A DNA stretch of 64,000 nt, taken from Candidatus Gastranaerophilales bacterium. Lineage in GTDB: Bacteria; Cyanobacteriota; Vampirovibrionia; Gastranaerophilales; Gastranaerophilaceae. Of the stretch, positions 42,846-50,709 are shown piece after piece (the stretch's first letter is position 1; each line of letters begins with the position of its first letter). The notes under the pieces are model-generated. The model saw only the letters and a list, made by a program, of their open reading frames with translations. It made no database searches and was not told where the DNA came from. Where the stretch lies: positions 23,531-87,530 of the forward strand of contig CALUYY010000009.1 of assembly GCA_944325155.1 (NCBI GenBank), given 5' to 3'. The position numbers were made by a program, and so were the translations under genes.

Positions 42846-43616
42846 ATGAAAGAATATCTTGATAAATTAAAAGAAAAATACGAAACAAAAGAATTTATTA
42901 AAGATGACCCTATTCAATTTCCTCATTTGTTTGAACGGGATAAAACAAACATTGTTGTAACAGGTTTTATTGCTTCAATTTTTGCATTCGGCAAAAGAGA
43001 AGTTTTTAATTTAAAATTAAATAAGCTTCTTTTAATTATGCGTCATAATCCGTATGAATTTATTTTAAATTTTGAAAAAAACGAAAAACTTATCGACGGA
43101 TTTATATACAGATTTTATAAAGATTCCGACATTAAATCGCTTTTTTATATTTTATCCGAGATGTTTAAAAAAGGAATGAAACTGGAAGATTTATTTTATG
43201 AAAATAGAAACTCCGATGTTACAAAAATAATACAGGGGGTTTATGATTATATTTCCGGTTCAAAATATAAAATAAATTCAAGCGGTTTTTCTTTCATGAT
43301 TTCAAACCCCATAAAAGGCGGCGCCAACAAAAGAATGAACATGTTTTTAAGATGGATGACAAGGGGCGGGGTTGTTGATTTTGATGTTTTTGATTTTATA
43401 GATAAAAAAGATTTAATAATTCCGCTGGATGTTCACTCGGGAAACGTTTCAAGAAAACTGGGCTTATTAAAAAGAAATCAAAACGATATAAAAGCTGCCG
43501 TTGAATTAACAAACAAATTAAAAGAATTTAACCCGAACGATCCATCCGGGTACGATTTTTCGCTTTTCGGGGCAGGAGTTAACGGGGATAAGACCATACA
43601 AGTTTGCCAAATATAA
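42846..43616 (+). CDS. TIGR02757/DUF2400 family protein
   Basis: The 256-residue protein matches TIGR02757 (DUF2400): DDPIQFPHLF, DKTNIVVTGFIASIFAFGKRE, FLRWMTRGG and IIPLDVHSGNVSRKLGLLKRNQNDIKAA. The family has no established function. The PLDVHSGNVSRKLGL segment resembles the catalytic VDVHVHRICNRLGY of the endonuclease III encoded at 6.2 kb, hinting at a helix-hairpin-helix glycosylase-like fold, but no Fe-S cysteines are present. The ATG at 42846 is used; the longer frame runs back through tRNA-Pro and is not credible. Confidence 0.8.
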   Translation: MKEYLDKLKEKYETKEFIKDDPIQFPHLFERDKTNIVVTGFIASIFAFGKREVFNLKLNKLLLIMRHNPYEFILNFEKNEKLIDGFIYRFYKDSDIKSLFYILSEMFKKGMKLEDLFYENRNSDVTKIIQGVYDYISGSKYKINSSGFSFMISNPIKGGANKRMNMFLRWMTRGGVVDFDVFDFIDKKDLIIPLDVHSGNVSRKLGLLKRNQNDIKAAVELTNKLKEFNPNDPSGYDFSLFGAGVNGDKTIQVCQI

Positions 43617-43695
43617 ATAATTTATTAATAAAATACAAACCATACTTTATTTGTAATAAAATTAAATTATAACTGATAAGGGCATAACTTAATTT

Positions 43696-45303
43696 ATGAA
43701 ATATTCAAAATATTCAGCCGTCATAATCGGTTCGGGGATTTCAGGACTATATCTTGCATATATGCTTTCCAAAAACAAAAACATTAAAGACGGCATACTC
43801 GTAATTACTAAATCAAAACTTGATGAATGCAACTCAAGGCTTGCTCAAGGCGGGATAGTTGCAGTTATGCCCGATATAAATAAATCCGATTCCGTAAGCT
43901 CTCATATTTCCGACACCGTAAAAGCCGGTGCCGGGTTAAATGATTTTAATGCGGTTAAATATGTTTCCGAGTATTCATCTCTTGCAATTAAAGGTTTAAT
44001 TAATGCAGGGGTTAAATTTGATAAAAAAGATGACGGCTCTTTTGATTTTACGCTGGAAGCGGCGCACAGCCTGCCGAGAATTCTTCATTCAAAAGATAAA
44101 ACAGGTCTTATAATCGAGAATGCTTTAGTTGATAAAATCATAAAATCAAAAGAGATTGAAGTTTATGAAAACACGATGGCAATTGAATTATTATCGGATA
44201 AACAAAACGTAATAAGAGGTGTTTTAACCTTAAATGACAGAGGCGAATCCGAAGTTATATTGTCAAATGCAGTTATAATTGCAACGGGCGGTGCGGGTCA
44301 GGTTTATAAATATACAACCGCAAGACCCGTTACAACGGGCGACGGTTTGTATCTTGCAAACAGTGCGGGTGCGGAAATTTCGGATATGGAATTTATACAG
44401 TTTCACCCGACGGCTCTTAGCATTAAAAACGTTAAATCAATGCCTTTGGTATCCGAAGCGGTCAGGGGCGAGGGCGCCAAACTCGTTAATTCAAAAGGAG
44501 AAAGATTTATTTTAAATTATGACGAAAGAGGCGAGCTTGCGCCAAGGGATGTTGTTGCAAGAGCAATTTATGATGAGATGAAAAAAAATAACGACTCCTG
44601 TGTTTATCTTGATATAGAAGATATAGGGGTTGAAAAATTTAAGCAAAGATTTCCCGCAATTACCGAATATTTGGACCAATACGGAATTGATATAAATAAA
44701 AAATTAATTCCCGTATCGCCTGCGGCACATTATTCAATGGGCGGAATAAAAGTTAATCTCGATTTTGAAACAAACGTTAAAAACCTTTATGCAATCGGCG
44801 AAGCCGCAAGAACAGGGCTGCACGGCGCAAACAGACTGGCTTCAAACTCTTTGCTTGAATGTGTCGTAAGCGCTATGGGGTTGTGTGATAATTTAAGCTA
44901 TCAAAATTTATCCGCACCGAAAAATTACGATGAAAAAATCAAAAATCTTTTGGAAGAATATCAGACGGTCGAACCTTATTATATTGAAGATTCCGACCTT
45001 ATAAAATCAAAAATTAAAGATATTATGTGGAATGCGGCAGGAATTGTAAGAGATGAAGCGGCATTAAAAAAGGGTTTGTTTGAAATAAACGAAATTAAAA
45101 ATTCAATCGGAGATAACAAAGTTTTTGCAGACTTTGATTCTTACGAAATAAGAAATATGTTATGTGCTTCAGAAATCATAATAAATTCGGCACTTAAAAG
45201 AAAAAATTCAATAGGTGCTCATTTTAGAACAGATTCTTGTCAAAATTTTGAAGATATAAATATGGAGATGGAAACTCAAAATGACAAAATATTTGTTAAA
45301 TAA
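43696..45303 (+). CDS. nadB: L-aspartate oxidase
   Basis: First enzyme of de novo NAD synthesis: oxidises L-aspartate to iminoaspartate with FAD. The 535-residue protein has the FAD motif IIGSGISGLYLAYML, NSRLAQGGIVAVM, HSKDKTGLIIENAL, MEFIQFHPTAL, RGEGAKLVNSKGERF, APRDVVARAI and HYSMGGIKVN..TNVKNLYAIGEAA. It overlaps nadC by 23 bases. nadA (quinolinate synthase) is not in the window, so the pathway is split. Confidence 0.94.
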   Translation: MKYSKYSAVIIGSGISGLYLAYMLSKNKNIKDGILVITKSKLDECNSRLAQGGIVAVMPDINKSDSVSSHISDTVKAGAGLNDFNAVKYVSEYSSLAIKGLINAGVKFDKKDDGSFDFTLEAAHSLPRILHSKDKTGLIIENALVDKIIKSKEIEVYENTMAIELLSDKQNVIRGVLTLNDRGESEVILSNAVIIATGGAGQVYKYTTARPVTTGDGLYLANSAGAEISDMEFIQFHPTALSIKNVKSMPLVSEAVRGEGAKLVNSKGERFILNYDERGELAPRDVVARAIYDEMKKNNDSCVYLDIEDIGVEKFKQRFPAITEYLDQYGIDINKKLIPVSPAAHYSMGGIKVNLDFETNVKNLYAIGEAARTGLHGANRLASNSLLECVVSAMGLCDNLSYQNLSAPKNYDEKIKNLLEEYQTVEPYYIEDSDLIKSKIKDIMWNAAGIVRDEAALKKGLFEINEIKNSIGDNKVFADFDSYEIRNMLCASEIIINSALKRKNSIGAHFRTDSCQNFEDINMEMETQNDKIFVK

Positions 45304-46141
45304 TTTTATCGTAAGAGATTTCGTTAAAAAAGCATTAATTGAAGATATCGGATACGGCGATATTACAACCGATTATGTATGCTCTTATCTTAAGGGGGAT
45401 GAAACCTTTGAAGTTAATTTAAGAACAAGAGCGGACGGAATTTTTTGCGGAGTTGACGTTTTTAAAATTGTTTTTGATATTTTATCCGAAGGAAGTGTCA
45501 GTGTTGAATTTTTTGTATCTGACGGCGATGAAATCAAAAAAGATGAAATTTTAGCCAAAATTAAAGGAAACCCGAGATTTATTTTAACCGGAGAAAGACT
45601 TGCGCTGAATTTTGTCCAAAGAATGTCGGGCATTGCAACATATACCAAAAAATTCACGGACATTTTAAAGCCCTACAATGTTTCAATGGCAGATACAAGA
45701 AAGAATACCCCTAATTTCAGAATGTTTGAAAAATATGCGGCAAAAATCGGCGGTGCAAGGCTTCATCGGTTTAATTTGTGCGATTGCGTTATGCTGAAAG
45801 ATAATCATATAGCTCTTCTTGGCGGCGATATCAAAAAGGCCGTTCAAATGGTAAGAGAACAAAATTCTTATACGCATAAAATTGAAGTCGAATGCGATAC
45901 GATTGAACAAGTAAAAGACGCCATAAGTGCAAAAGCGGATATTATAATGCTTGATAATATGGATTTGGATGAAATTAAAAAATGCGTTCAATTAATTGAT
46001 AAAAAAGCAATTGTTGAAATTTCGGGCAACGTTACACTGGATAAACTTCCCGAGCTTGCAAAAACGGGCATTGACGTTATAAGCTCAAGTTCAATTATAA
46101 CCCGTGCGGGAACTTTGGATTTAGGGTTTGATTATCTTTAA
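45281..46141 (+). CDS. nadC: Nicotinate-nucleotide diphosphorylase (carboxylating)
   Basis: It converts quinolinate and PRPP to nicotinate mononucleotide. The 286-residue protein shows LIEDIGYGDITTD, GERLALNFVQRMSGIATYT, ADTRKNTPNFRMFEKYAAKIGGARLHRFNLCDCVMLKDNHI (canonical TRKTTPG.R is TRKNTPNFR here), and VECDTIEQV, IMLDNM and EISGNVTLD. The start lies inside nadB; the proteins are translationally coupled. An intrinsic terminator follows. Confidence 0.94.
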   Translation: MTKYLLNNFIVRDFVKKALIEDIGYGDITTDYVCSYLKGDETFEVNLRTRADGIFCGVDVFKIVFDILSEGSVSVEFFVSDGDEIKKDEILAKIKGNPRFILTGERLALNFVQRMSGIATYTKKFTDILKPYNVSMADTRKNTPNFRMFEKYAAKIGGARLHRFNLCDCVMLKDNHIALLGGDIKKAVQMVREQNSYTHKIEVECDTIEQVKDAISAKADIIMLDNMDLDEIKKCVQLIDKKAIVEISGNVTLDKLPELAKTGIDVISSSSIITRAGTLDLGFDYL

Positions 46142-46172
46142 AAAAAAAGAGCCAATTTTGGCTCTTTTTTTA
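46142..46172. terminator. Bidirectional terminator between nadC and dapA
   Basis: An A-tract, AAAAAGAGCCAA/TTGGCTCTTTTT stem and T-tract lie directly after the nadC stop and at the end of the convergent dapA. Confidence 0.88.
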
Positions 46173-47078
46173 GACCGTTTTATTTATTGATTTTAAAACA
46201 TTATTTAAAACATCATATAGTTCCTGACGTTCAATTTCATTTAATTCAACAAGCGGGCGTCTTACATAATTTTCAATAATTTTTAATCTTGATAAAACCG
46301 CCTTAACGGGCACGGGGTTTGGCGCCATAAAAAGTTTTCTGAACAAGGGATATAAATTTTGGTGCATATTTCTTGCGGCTTTTATTTGTCCCGATTTAAA
46401 ATTATGAATTAAGGATTTAATTTCATCGCCGACCACATGGGATGCAACCGAAATAACGCCGTGAGCACCCAGTGAGAGCATAGGAAGAGTCAGGCTGTCA
46501 TCCCCGCAATAAATCGCAAAATCTTCGGGGCATAACGACCTTAATTCCGTTATTGTATCCATATCGGGAAAACTTTGTTTTAATGCAACAATGTTTGAAT
46601 ATTCTTTTGCAAGAAATGCCGCCGTTTGAGGGGTCATATTAACGCCGGTTCTTCCGGGGATATTATACATAATAATCGGAATATCAACCGCTTTTGCAAT
46701 TGCGCCGAAATGTTCGATTATTCCCTGCTGGTTCGGTTTATTATAATAAGGCACAACCGATAAAATTGCATCCGCCCCAAGTTCTACCGCTTTTCTGGAA
46801 GATTCGATTGCCGTCCTTGTGCAATTTGAACCTGCGCCCATAATGATTTTTCTTGCACCGGAGACTTTACCTTTGACTTCAAATAAAATTTCATATTCTT
46901 CTTCATGGGTTAAAGTGGGACTCTCACCCGTGGTTCCCGCAACCAAAATGGCGTCCGAGCTTGAATTTACAAGGTGTTCGACAAGTTTTGAAAGAGCGTC
47001 AAAATCAACTTCTCTTTTTTCGTTAAAAGGCGTAACCATTGCGGTTATAACTTCGCCCGCATCATATCTTAATGTCAT
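46170..47078 (-). CDS. dapA: 4-hydroxy-tetrahydrodipicolinate synthase
   Basis: It condenses pyruvate with aspartate semialdehyde in the lysine/diaminopimelate pathway. The 302-residue TIM barrel has AGTTGESPTLTHEE, VVPYYNKPNQQG, the catalytic Tyr138 (IIMYNIPGRTG) and the Schiff-base Lys167 (VALKQS). It is third in the order dapB-asd-dapA on the minus strand with small gaps. Confidence 0.95.
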   Translation of the reverse strand: MTLRYDAGEVITAMVTPFNEKREVDFDALSKLVEHLVNSSSDAILVAGTTGESPTLTHEEEYEILFEVKGKVSGARKIIMGAGSNCTRTAIESSRKAVELGADAILSVVPYYNKPNQQGIIEHFGAIAKAVDIPIIMYNIPGRTGVNMTPQTAAFLAKEYSNIVALKQSFPDMDTITELRSLCPEDFAIYCGDDSLTLPMLSLGAHGVISVASHVVGDEIKSLIHNFKSGQIKAARNMHQNLYPLFRKLFMAPNPVPVKAVLSRLKIIENYVRRPLVELNEIERQELYDVLNNVLKSINKTV

Positions 47079-47093
47079 AAATAATTCCTTTTA

Positions 47094-48110
47094 TTAATAT
47101 AATCCCATTTCAATAACTTTCATGGCAAGTCTTACCGTGTTCAGCGCCGCGCCTATTCTTAAGTTATCGGCAACGCAGAACAAATCGATTGCATTATCAA
47201 AAGCTATTGATTTTCTTATTCTTCCGACATAAACGGGGTCTTTTCCCGCACATTCTTTAGGTGTCGGATAAACATAATTATCAATATCGTCGTAAACTTT
47301 AACGCCGTATGCGTTTTCTAAAAGTTCCCTTGTTTTTTGCGCCGTTATTTCTTTTTTAAATTCTATCGTAACGGCTTCGGAGTGTCCTCTGTATACGGGA
47401 ACTCTAACTGCGGTACAGGAAATGGGAACCGACTTATCAAGGTGAAGAATTTTTCTTGTTTCGTTTGTAACTTTCATTTCTTCTTTTGTATAGCCGTTTT
47501 CCGTAAAAACGTCAATTTGCGGAATTAAATTAAAACCGATTTCATGTTTAAATGCTTTGCATTCATAAGGCATACCGATAAGGTTAACTTTTGTGTTATC
47601 GGTTAATTCGTTCATTGCGGCAAGTCCTGCGCCTGAAACCGCCTGATAAGTAGATACGATTAAACGTTTAATTTCCGCATAATCGTTTAATGGTTTTAAA
47701 ACAAGCATTAACTGTGAAGTTGAGCAATTGGGGTTTGCGATTATTCCTTTGTGGTTTTTAAGGTCATCATCGTTTACGCCCGCAATAACCAAAGGCACAT
47801 CTTCTTCCATACGAAATGCGCTTGAATTGTCAATAAAAACGGCGCCTCTTTTAGCCGCTTCGGGCGCTAAAACCTTGCTTGTCGAAGCACCTGCCGATGC
47901 AAGCACAATGTTAACACCGTCAAAAACATCAGGTGTTGCTTCCAAAACGGTATATTCTTTTCCCGCAAAAGTCATTTTTGAACCTGCGGAACGCTTTGAA
48001 GATAAAAGTTTGATGTCGTTAAATTCAACTTTTTGTTCTTCCAGAATGCTTAAAATTTCTCTGCCGACAACGCCCGTTGCCCCAAGAACGGCTAAATTCG
48101 GTTTTTTCAT
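47094..48110 (-). CDS. asd: Aspartate-semialdehyde dehydrogenase
   Basis: It reduces aspartyl phosphate to aspartate semialdehyde, the branch point for lysine, methionine and threonine. The 338-residue protein has the NADP motif VLGATGVVGREIL, LASAGASTS, the catalytic Cys129 in NPNCSTSQ, and VSTYQAVSGAG. It overlaps dapB by 4 bases. Confidence 0.95.
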   Translation of the reverse strand: MKKPNLAVLGATGVVGREILSILEEQKVEFNDIKLLSSKRSAGSKMTFAGKEYTVLEATPDVFDGVNIVLASAGASTSKVLAPEAAKRGAVFIDNSSAFRMEEDVPLVIAGVNDDDLKNHKGIIANPNCSTSQLMLVLKPLNDYAEIKRLIVSTYQAVSGAGLAAMNELTDNTKVNLIGMPYECKAFKHEIGFNLIPQIDVFTENGYTKEEMKVTNETRKILHLDKSVPISCTAVRVPVYRGHSEAVTIEFKKEITAQKTRELLENAYGVKVYDDIDNYVYPTPKECAGKDPVYVGRIRKSIAFDNAIDLFCVADNLRIGAALNTVRLAMKVIEMGLY

Positions 48111-48892
48111 AATATATTCTCCAATCCAAATATAAAGTCATTATTTTTTGATACGTATTTAATTGCAAGTTCAACGCCCGACATAAAGCATTCGCGGTTT
48201 GAAGTGTCGTGTTTGATTGTTAAAATTTGTCCGTTTGCACCGAAAATTACTTCCTGCGAAGCAACAAACCCCGGCATTCTTACGGAGTGGATGTTAATGT
48301 TTCCTTTTCCGTCCTCATTAAATAAACCGCCCCTTGCGCCTTGTATGATTTCCGTGTCTTTGATATTTCCGGTTTGCATATTCGGGTTTACTTCCGCCAT
48401 CATTTGGGCGGTTTTAATTGCGGTGCCCGAGGGAGCGTCTTTTTTTCGGTTATGGTGAAGTTCAATAATTTCGGCGTTATTAAAATATTTTGCGGCGGTT
48501 TTTGCAAACATCATCATTAAAACGGCGCCTATTGCAAAATTCGGAGCAATAAGACAGCCCGTATTATTTTCTTTTGAAAGTTTTTTTAATTCTTCGATTT
48601 GTTCTTTTGACAGACCCGTTGTTCCTATAACGGGTTTTACTTTATTTTCAAGATATGTTTTTGTATTTTGAAAAACGCTTGCAGGGTCCGTAAAATCGAC
48701 AATTACATCCGGTTTGTTTAATTCGATTGATTTTACTATATCGCTTTCGATTGCAACATTTCCGCATACGTTTGAGCCTGTTTCAAATTTATCTATGGCG
48801 CAGACCAATTCCATTTCGGGGTTAGCAATAACGGTTTTTACAACCTCTTTTCCCATTCTTCCCAGTGCGCCCGTTACTCCTACTTTAATCAA
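48107..48892 (-). CDS. dapB: 4-hydroxy-tetrahydrodipicolinate reductase
   Basis: Second step of the DAP branch. The 261-residue protein has the nucleotide-binding VGVTGALGRMGKEV, VIVDFTDPASV, VIGTTGLSKEQ, APNFAIGAVLM, and the substrate motif ELHHNRKKDAPSGTA. With asd and dapA it forms a compact lysine/peptidoglycan-precursor operon; dapL/dapD and lysA are not seen here. The gene starts 62 bases downstream of mazG. Confidence 0.95.
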   Translation of the reverse strand: MIKVGVTGALGRMGKEVVKTVIANPEMELVCAIDKFETGSNVCGNVAIESDIVKSIELNKPDVIVDFTDPASVFQNTKTYLENKVKPVIGTTGLSKEQIEELKKLSKENNTGCLIAPNFAIGAVLMMMFAKTAAKYFNNAEIIELHHNRKKDAPSGTAIKTAQMMAEVNPNMQTGNIKDTEIIQGARGGLFNEDGKGNINIHSVRMPGFVASQEVIFGANGQILTIKHDTSNRECFMSGVELAIKYVSKNNDFIFGLENIL

Positions 48893-48954
48893 AATTGCCT
48901 CCTTGAAAATATTTGTTCAATTATTATCCCATAAAATAAGATTAAATTCAATTT

Positions 48955-49728
48955 TTAACAAGTGCACGTTTCATTTTTTGCCATTTTCCAGAGTTTGTCC
49001 CATTCTTCAATCGTAAGCTTTTCAAGTTTGATATTGTTCTTGTGCGCTATTTCTTCCATTTTTCTGAATCTTAATTCAAATTTTTTATTGGCGCTGATTA
49101 AGCACTGTTCCGCATCCAACCCCCTCCATCTTGCAAGATTTACAAGCGCAAATAAAATGTCGCCGAATTCAAGTTCCATTTCTTCTTTTGTTTTTGCTTC
49201 AATAAATTCTTTGATTTCTGAATTAACGCAATCTATGACATCTTCTTCTTTTGCCCATTCAAACCCTGCTTTAACCGCTTTTTTGGATAATTTTTGAGCG
49301 GTCATAAGAGCCGATTGCGCTTTTGAGATACCGTCCAGATAACTTTTTCTGTGGGGTTTTTCTTCTTTTTTTAATTTTTCCCAGTTGTCTAAAATTTGAC
49401 CGACATTTTCAACTTTTACATCGCCGAACACATGCGGGTGCCTGTGGATTAATTTTTCGTTAATTCCTTTTGCAACATCGTCAAAGGTAAATTCGTTATT
49501 GTCGGATGCAATTTGAGAATGCAGTACGACCTGCAATAAAACATCGCCCAATTCTTCTTTTAAATGTTTCATATCGTTGTCGTCAATTGCGTCAACCGCT
49601 TCATAAGCTTCTTCGAGCATATTTTGTCTTATTGTTTTATGGGTTTGGGCTCTGTCCCAGGAGCAGCCTTTTTCACTCCTTAAGGTTTTCATTGTTTCAA
49701 GGAGTTTTTCAATATTTGTTTTTTCCAT
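48955..49728 (-). CDS. mazG: Nucleoside triphosphate pyrophosphohydrolase MazG
   Basis: It hydrolyses (d)NTPs to monophosphates, cleaning the pool and affecting ppGpp signalling. The 257-residue protein has two MazG units: EKGCSWDRAQTHKTIRQNMLEEAYEAVDAID..LKEELGDVLLQVVLHS (EExxE..ExxD metal motif) and, in the C-terminal half, NSEIKEFIEAKTKEEMELEFGDILFALVNLARW. It lies 11 bases from hisG on the same strand. Confidence 0.93.
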   Translation of the reverse strand: MEKTNIEKLLETMKTLRSEKGCSWDRAQTHKTIRQNMLEEAYEAVDAIDDNDMKHLKEELGDVLLQVVLHSQIASDNNEFTFDDVAKGINEKLIHRHPHVFGDVKVENVGQILDNWEKLKKEEKPHRKSYLDGISKAQSALMTAQKLSKKAVKAGFEWAKEEDVIDCVNSEIKEFIEAKTKEEMELEFGDILFALVNLARWRGLDAEQCLISANKKFELRFRKMEEIAHKNNIKLEKLTIEEWDKLWKMAKNETCTC

Positions 49729-49739
49729 AAATAAAATCC

Positions 49740-50606
49740 TTACCTTACCATTTGATCGACGGTTAAAATTAAAATTCCTCTTCCGCCTATTCTTTTAAGA
49801 TGATTTATGCTGTCATATATTTTATCTTTATCAACAACCACATGGACCGCTACCGTGTCTTCATCGCCCCATAAGGTCATAACGGTCGGGGATGAGAGCC
49901 CCGGAAGAAAGCTTTTTAATTCTTCAAGCTTGTTTTTGGGCAGGTTTACCATTAAATATTTTTTTTCTTTTGCGTCAATAACGGCATCAAGCGCAAGGAG
50001 CAATTCCTCAATCTGTTTTTTAATATCATTGTTTAAATCTTTTCTTTGAACGATAACACAGCTTGAATCCATTATTTTATCTATAATTTTTAATCTGTTT
50101 TGTTTCAGGGTGGAGCCGGAGCTTGTAATATCGACTATAACATCCGACAATCCCAAAGAAGGCGTTATTTCAACGGCGCCGTTTACTTCAATTATTTTTG
50201 CTGTTTTGCCTTTTTTGTTGAAGAATTTTTTTGCAATATTGGGAAAACTCGTCGCAACGTTTATTGTATCGGGGAGATCTTCGGTTTTTTGATATTTATC
50301 TTCTTCTCTGACCGCAACAACCATATCGCAGTATCCGAAATCAAACCTTTTAATTACATCAAGGTCAATTCCTTCTTCTTCAACTATATCAAGACCCGTA
50401 AAACCGATGTGTGCGACTTTTGCTTCCAAAAATTTAGGGATATCCTGTGTTCTTACAAAAATTAAAGAACATTTTTTATCCTGCGTTGAAATATGCAGAC
50501 ATCTTTCGGATTTGGCTTCAAAATTTAAGCCTGCCGCATTTAAAAGTTCATAAATTTTTTCGGATAATCTCCCTTTATTGGGGATTGCGATTTTAAGTTC
50601 TTCCAT
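49740..50606 (-). CDS. hisG: ATP phosphoribosyltransferase, long form
   Basis: First enzyme of histidine synthesis. The 288-residue protein includes the catalytic domain (KIAIPNKGRLSEKIYELL, HIGFTGLDIVEEEG, PNIAKKFFNKKG, ITSSGSTLKQN) and the C-terminal ACT-like regulatory domain (about 220-288, with SPTVMTLWGDEDTVAVHVVVDKDKIY) that makes long-form HisG independent of HisZ and histidine-inhibited. No other his genes are in the window. Confidence 0.93.
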   Translation of the reverse strand: MEELKIAIPNKGRLSEKIYELLNAAGLNFEAKSERCLHISTQDKKCSLIFVRTQDIPKFLEAKVAHIGFTGLDIVEEEGIDLDVIKRFDFGYCDMVVAVREEDKYQKTEDLPDTINVATSFPNIAKKFFNKKGKTAKIIEVNGAVEITPSLGLSDVIVDITSSGSTLKQNRLKIIDKIMDSSCVIVQRKDLNNDIKKQIEELLLALDAVIDAKEKKYLMVNLPKNKLEELKSFLPGLSSPTVMTLWGDEDTVAVHVVVDKDKIYDSINHLKRIGGRGILILTVDQMVR

Positions 50607-50647
50607 AGCTTTAAAGATACCACATCAAACATTAAAGGCAATATTTT

Positions 50648-50677
50648 TTAACGGTTTTAATTTTTTTATTTTATAAT
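50648..50677 (+). promoter_or_regulatory. Promoter of ileS
   Basis: TTAACG (50648-50653) and a perfect TATAAT (50672-50677), 18 bases apart, precede the ileS Shine-Dalgarno GAGGAA and ATG. Confidence 0.55.
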
Positions 50678-50709
50678 GTTCTTATTGTACTACCGAGGAA
50701 TTTTAAATT

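Noticed and set aside
43617..43695. NrtR operator upstream of nadB
   Set aside because: No convincing palindrome in this 79-base AT-rich gap.
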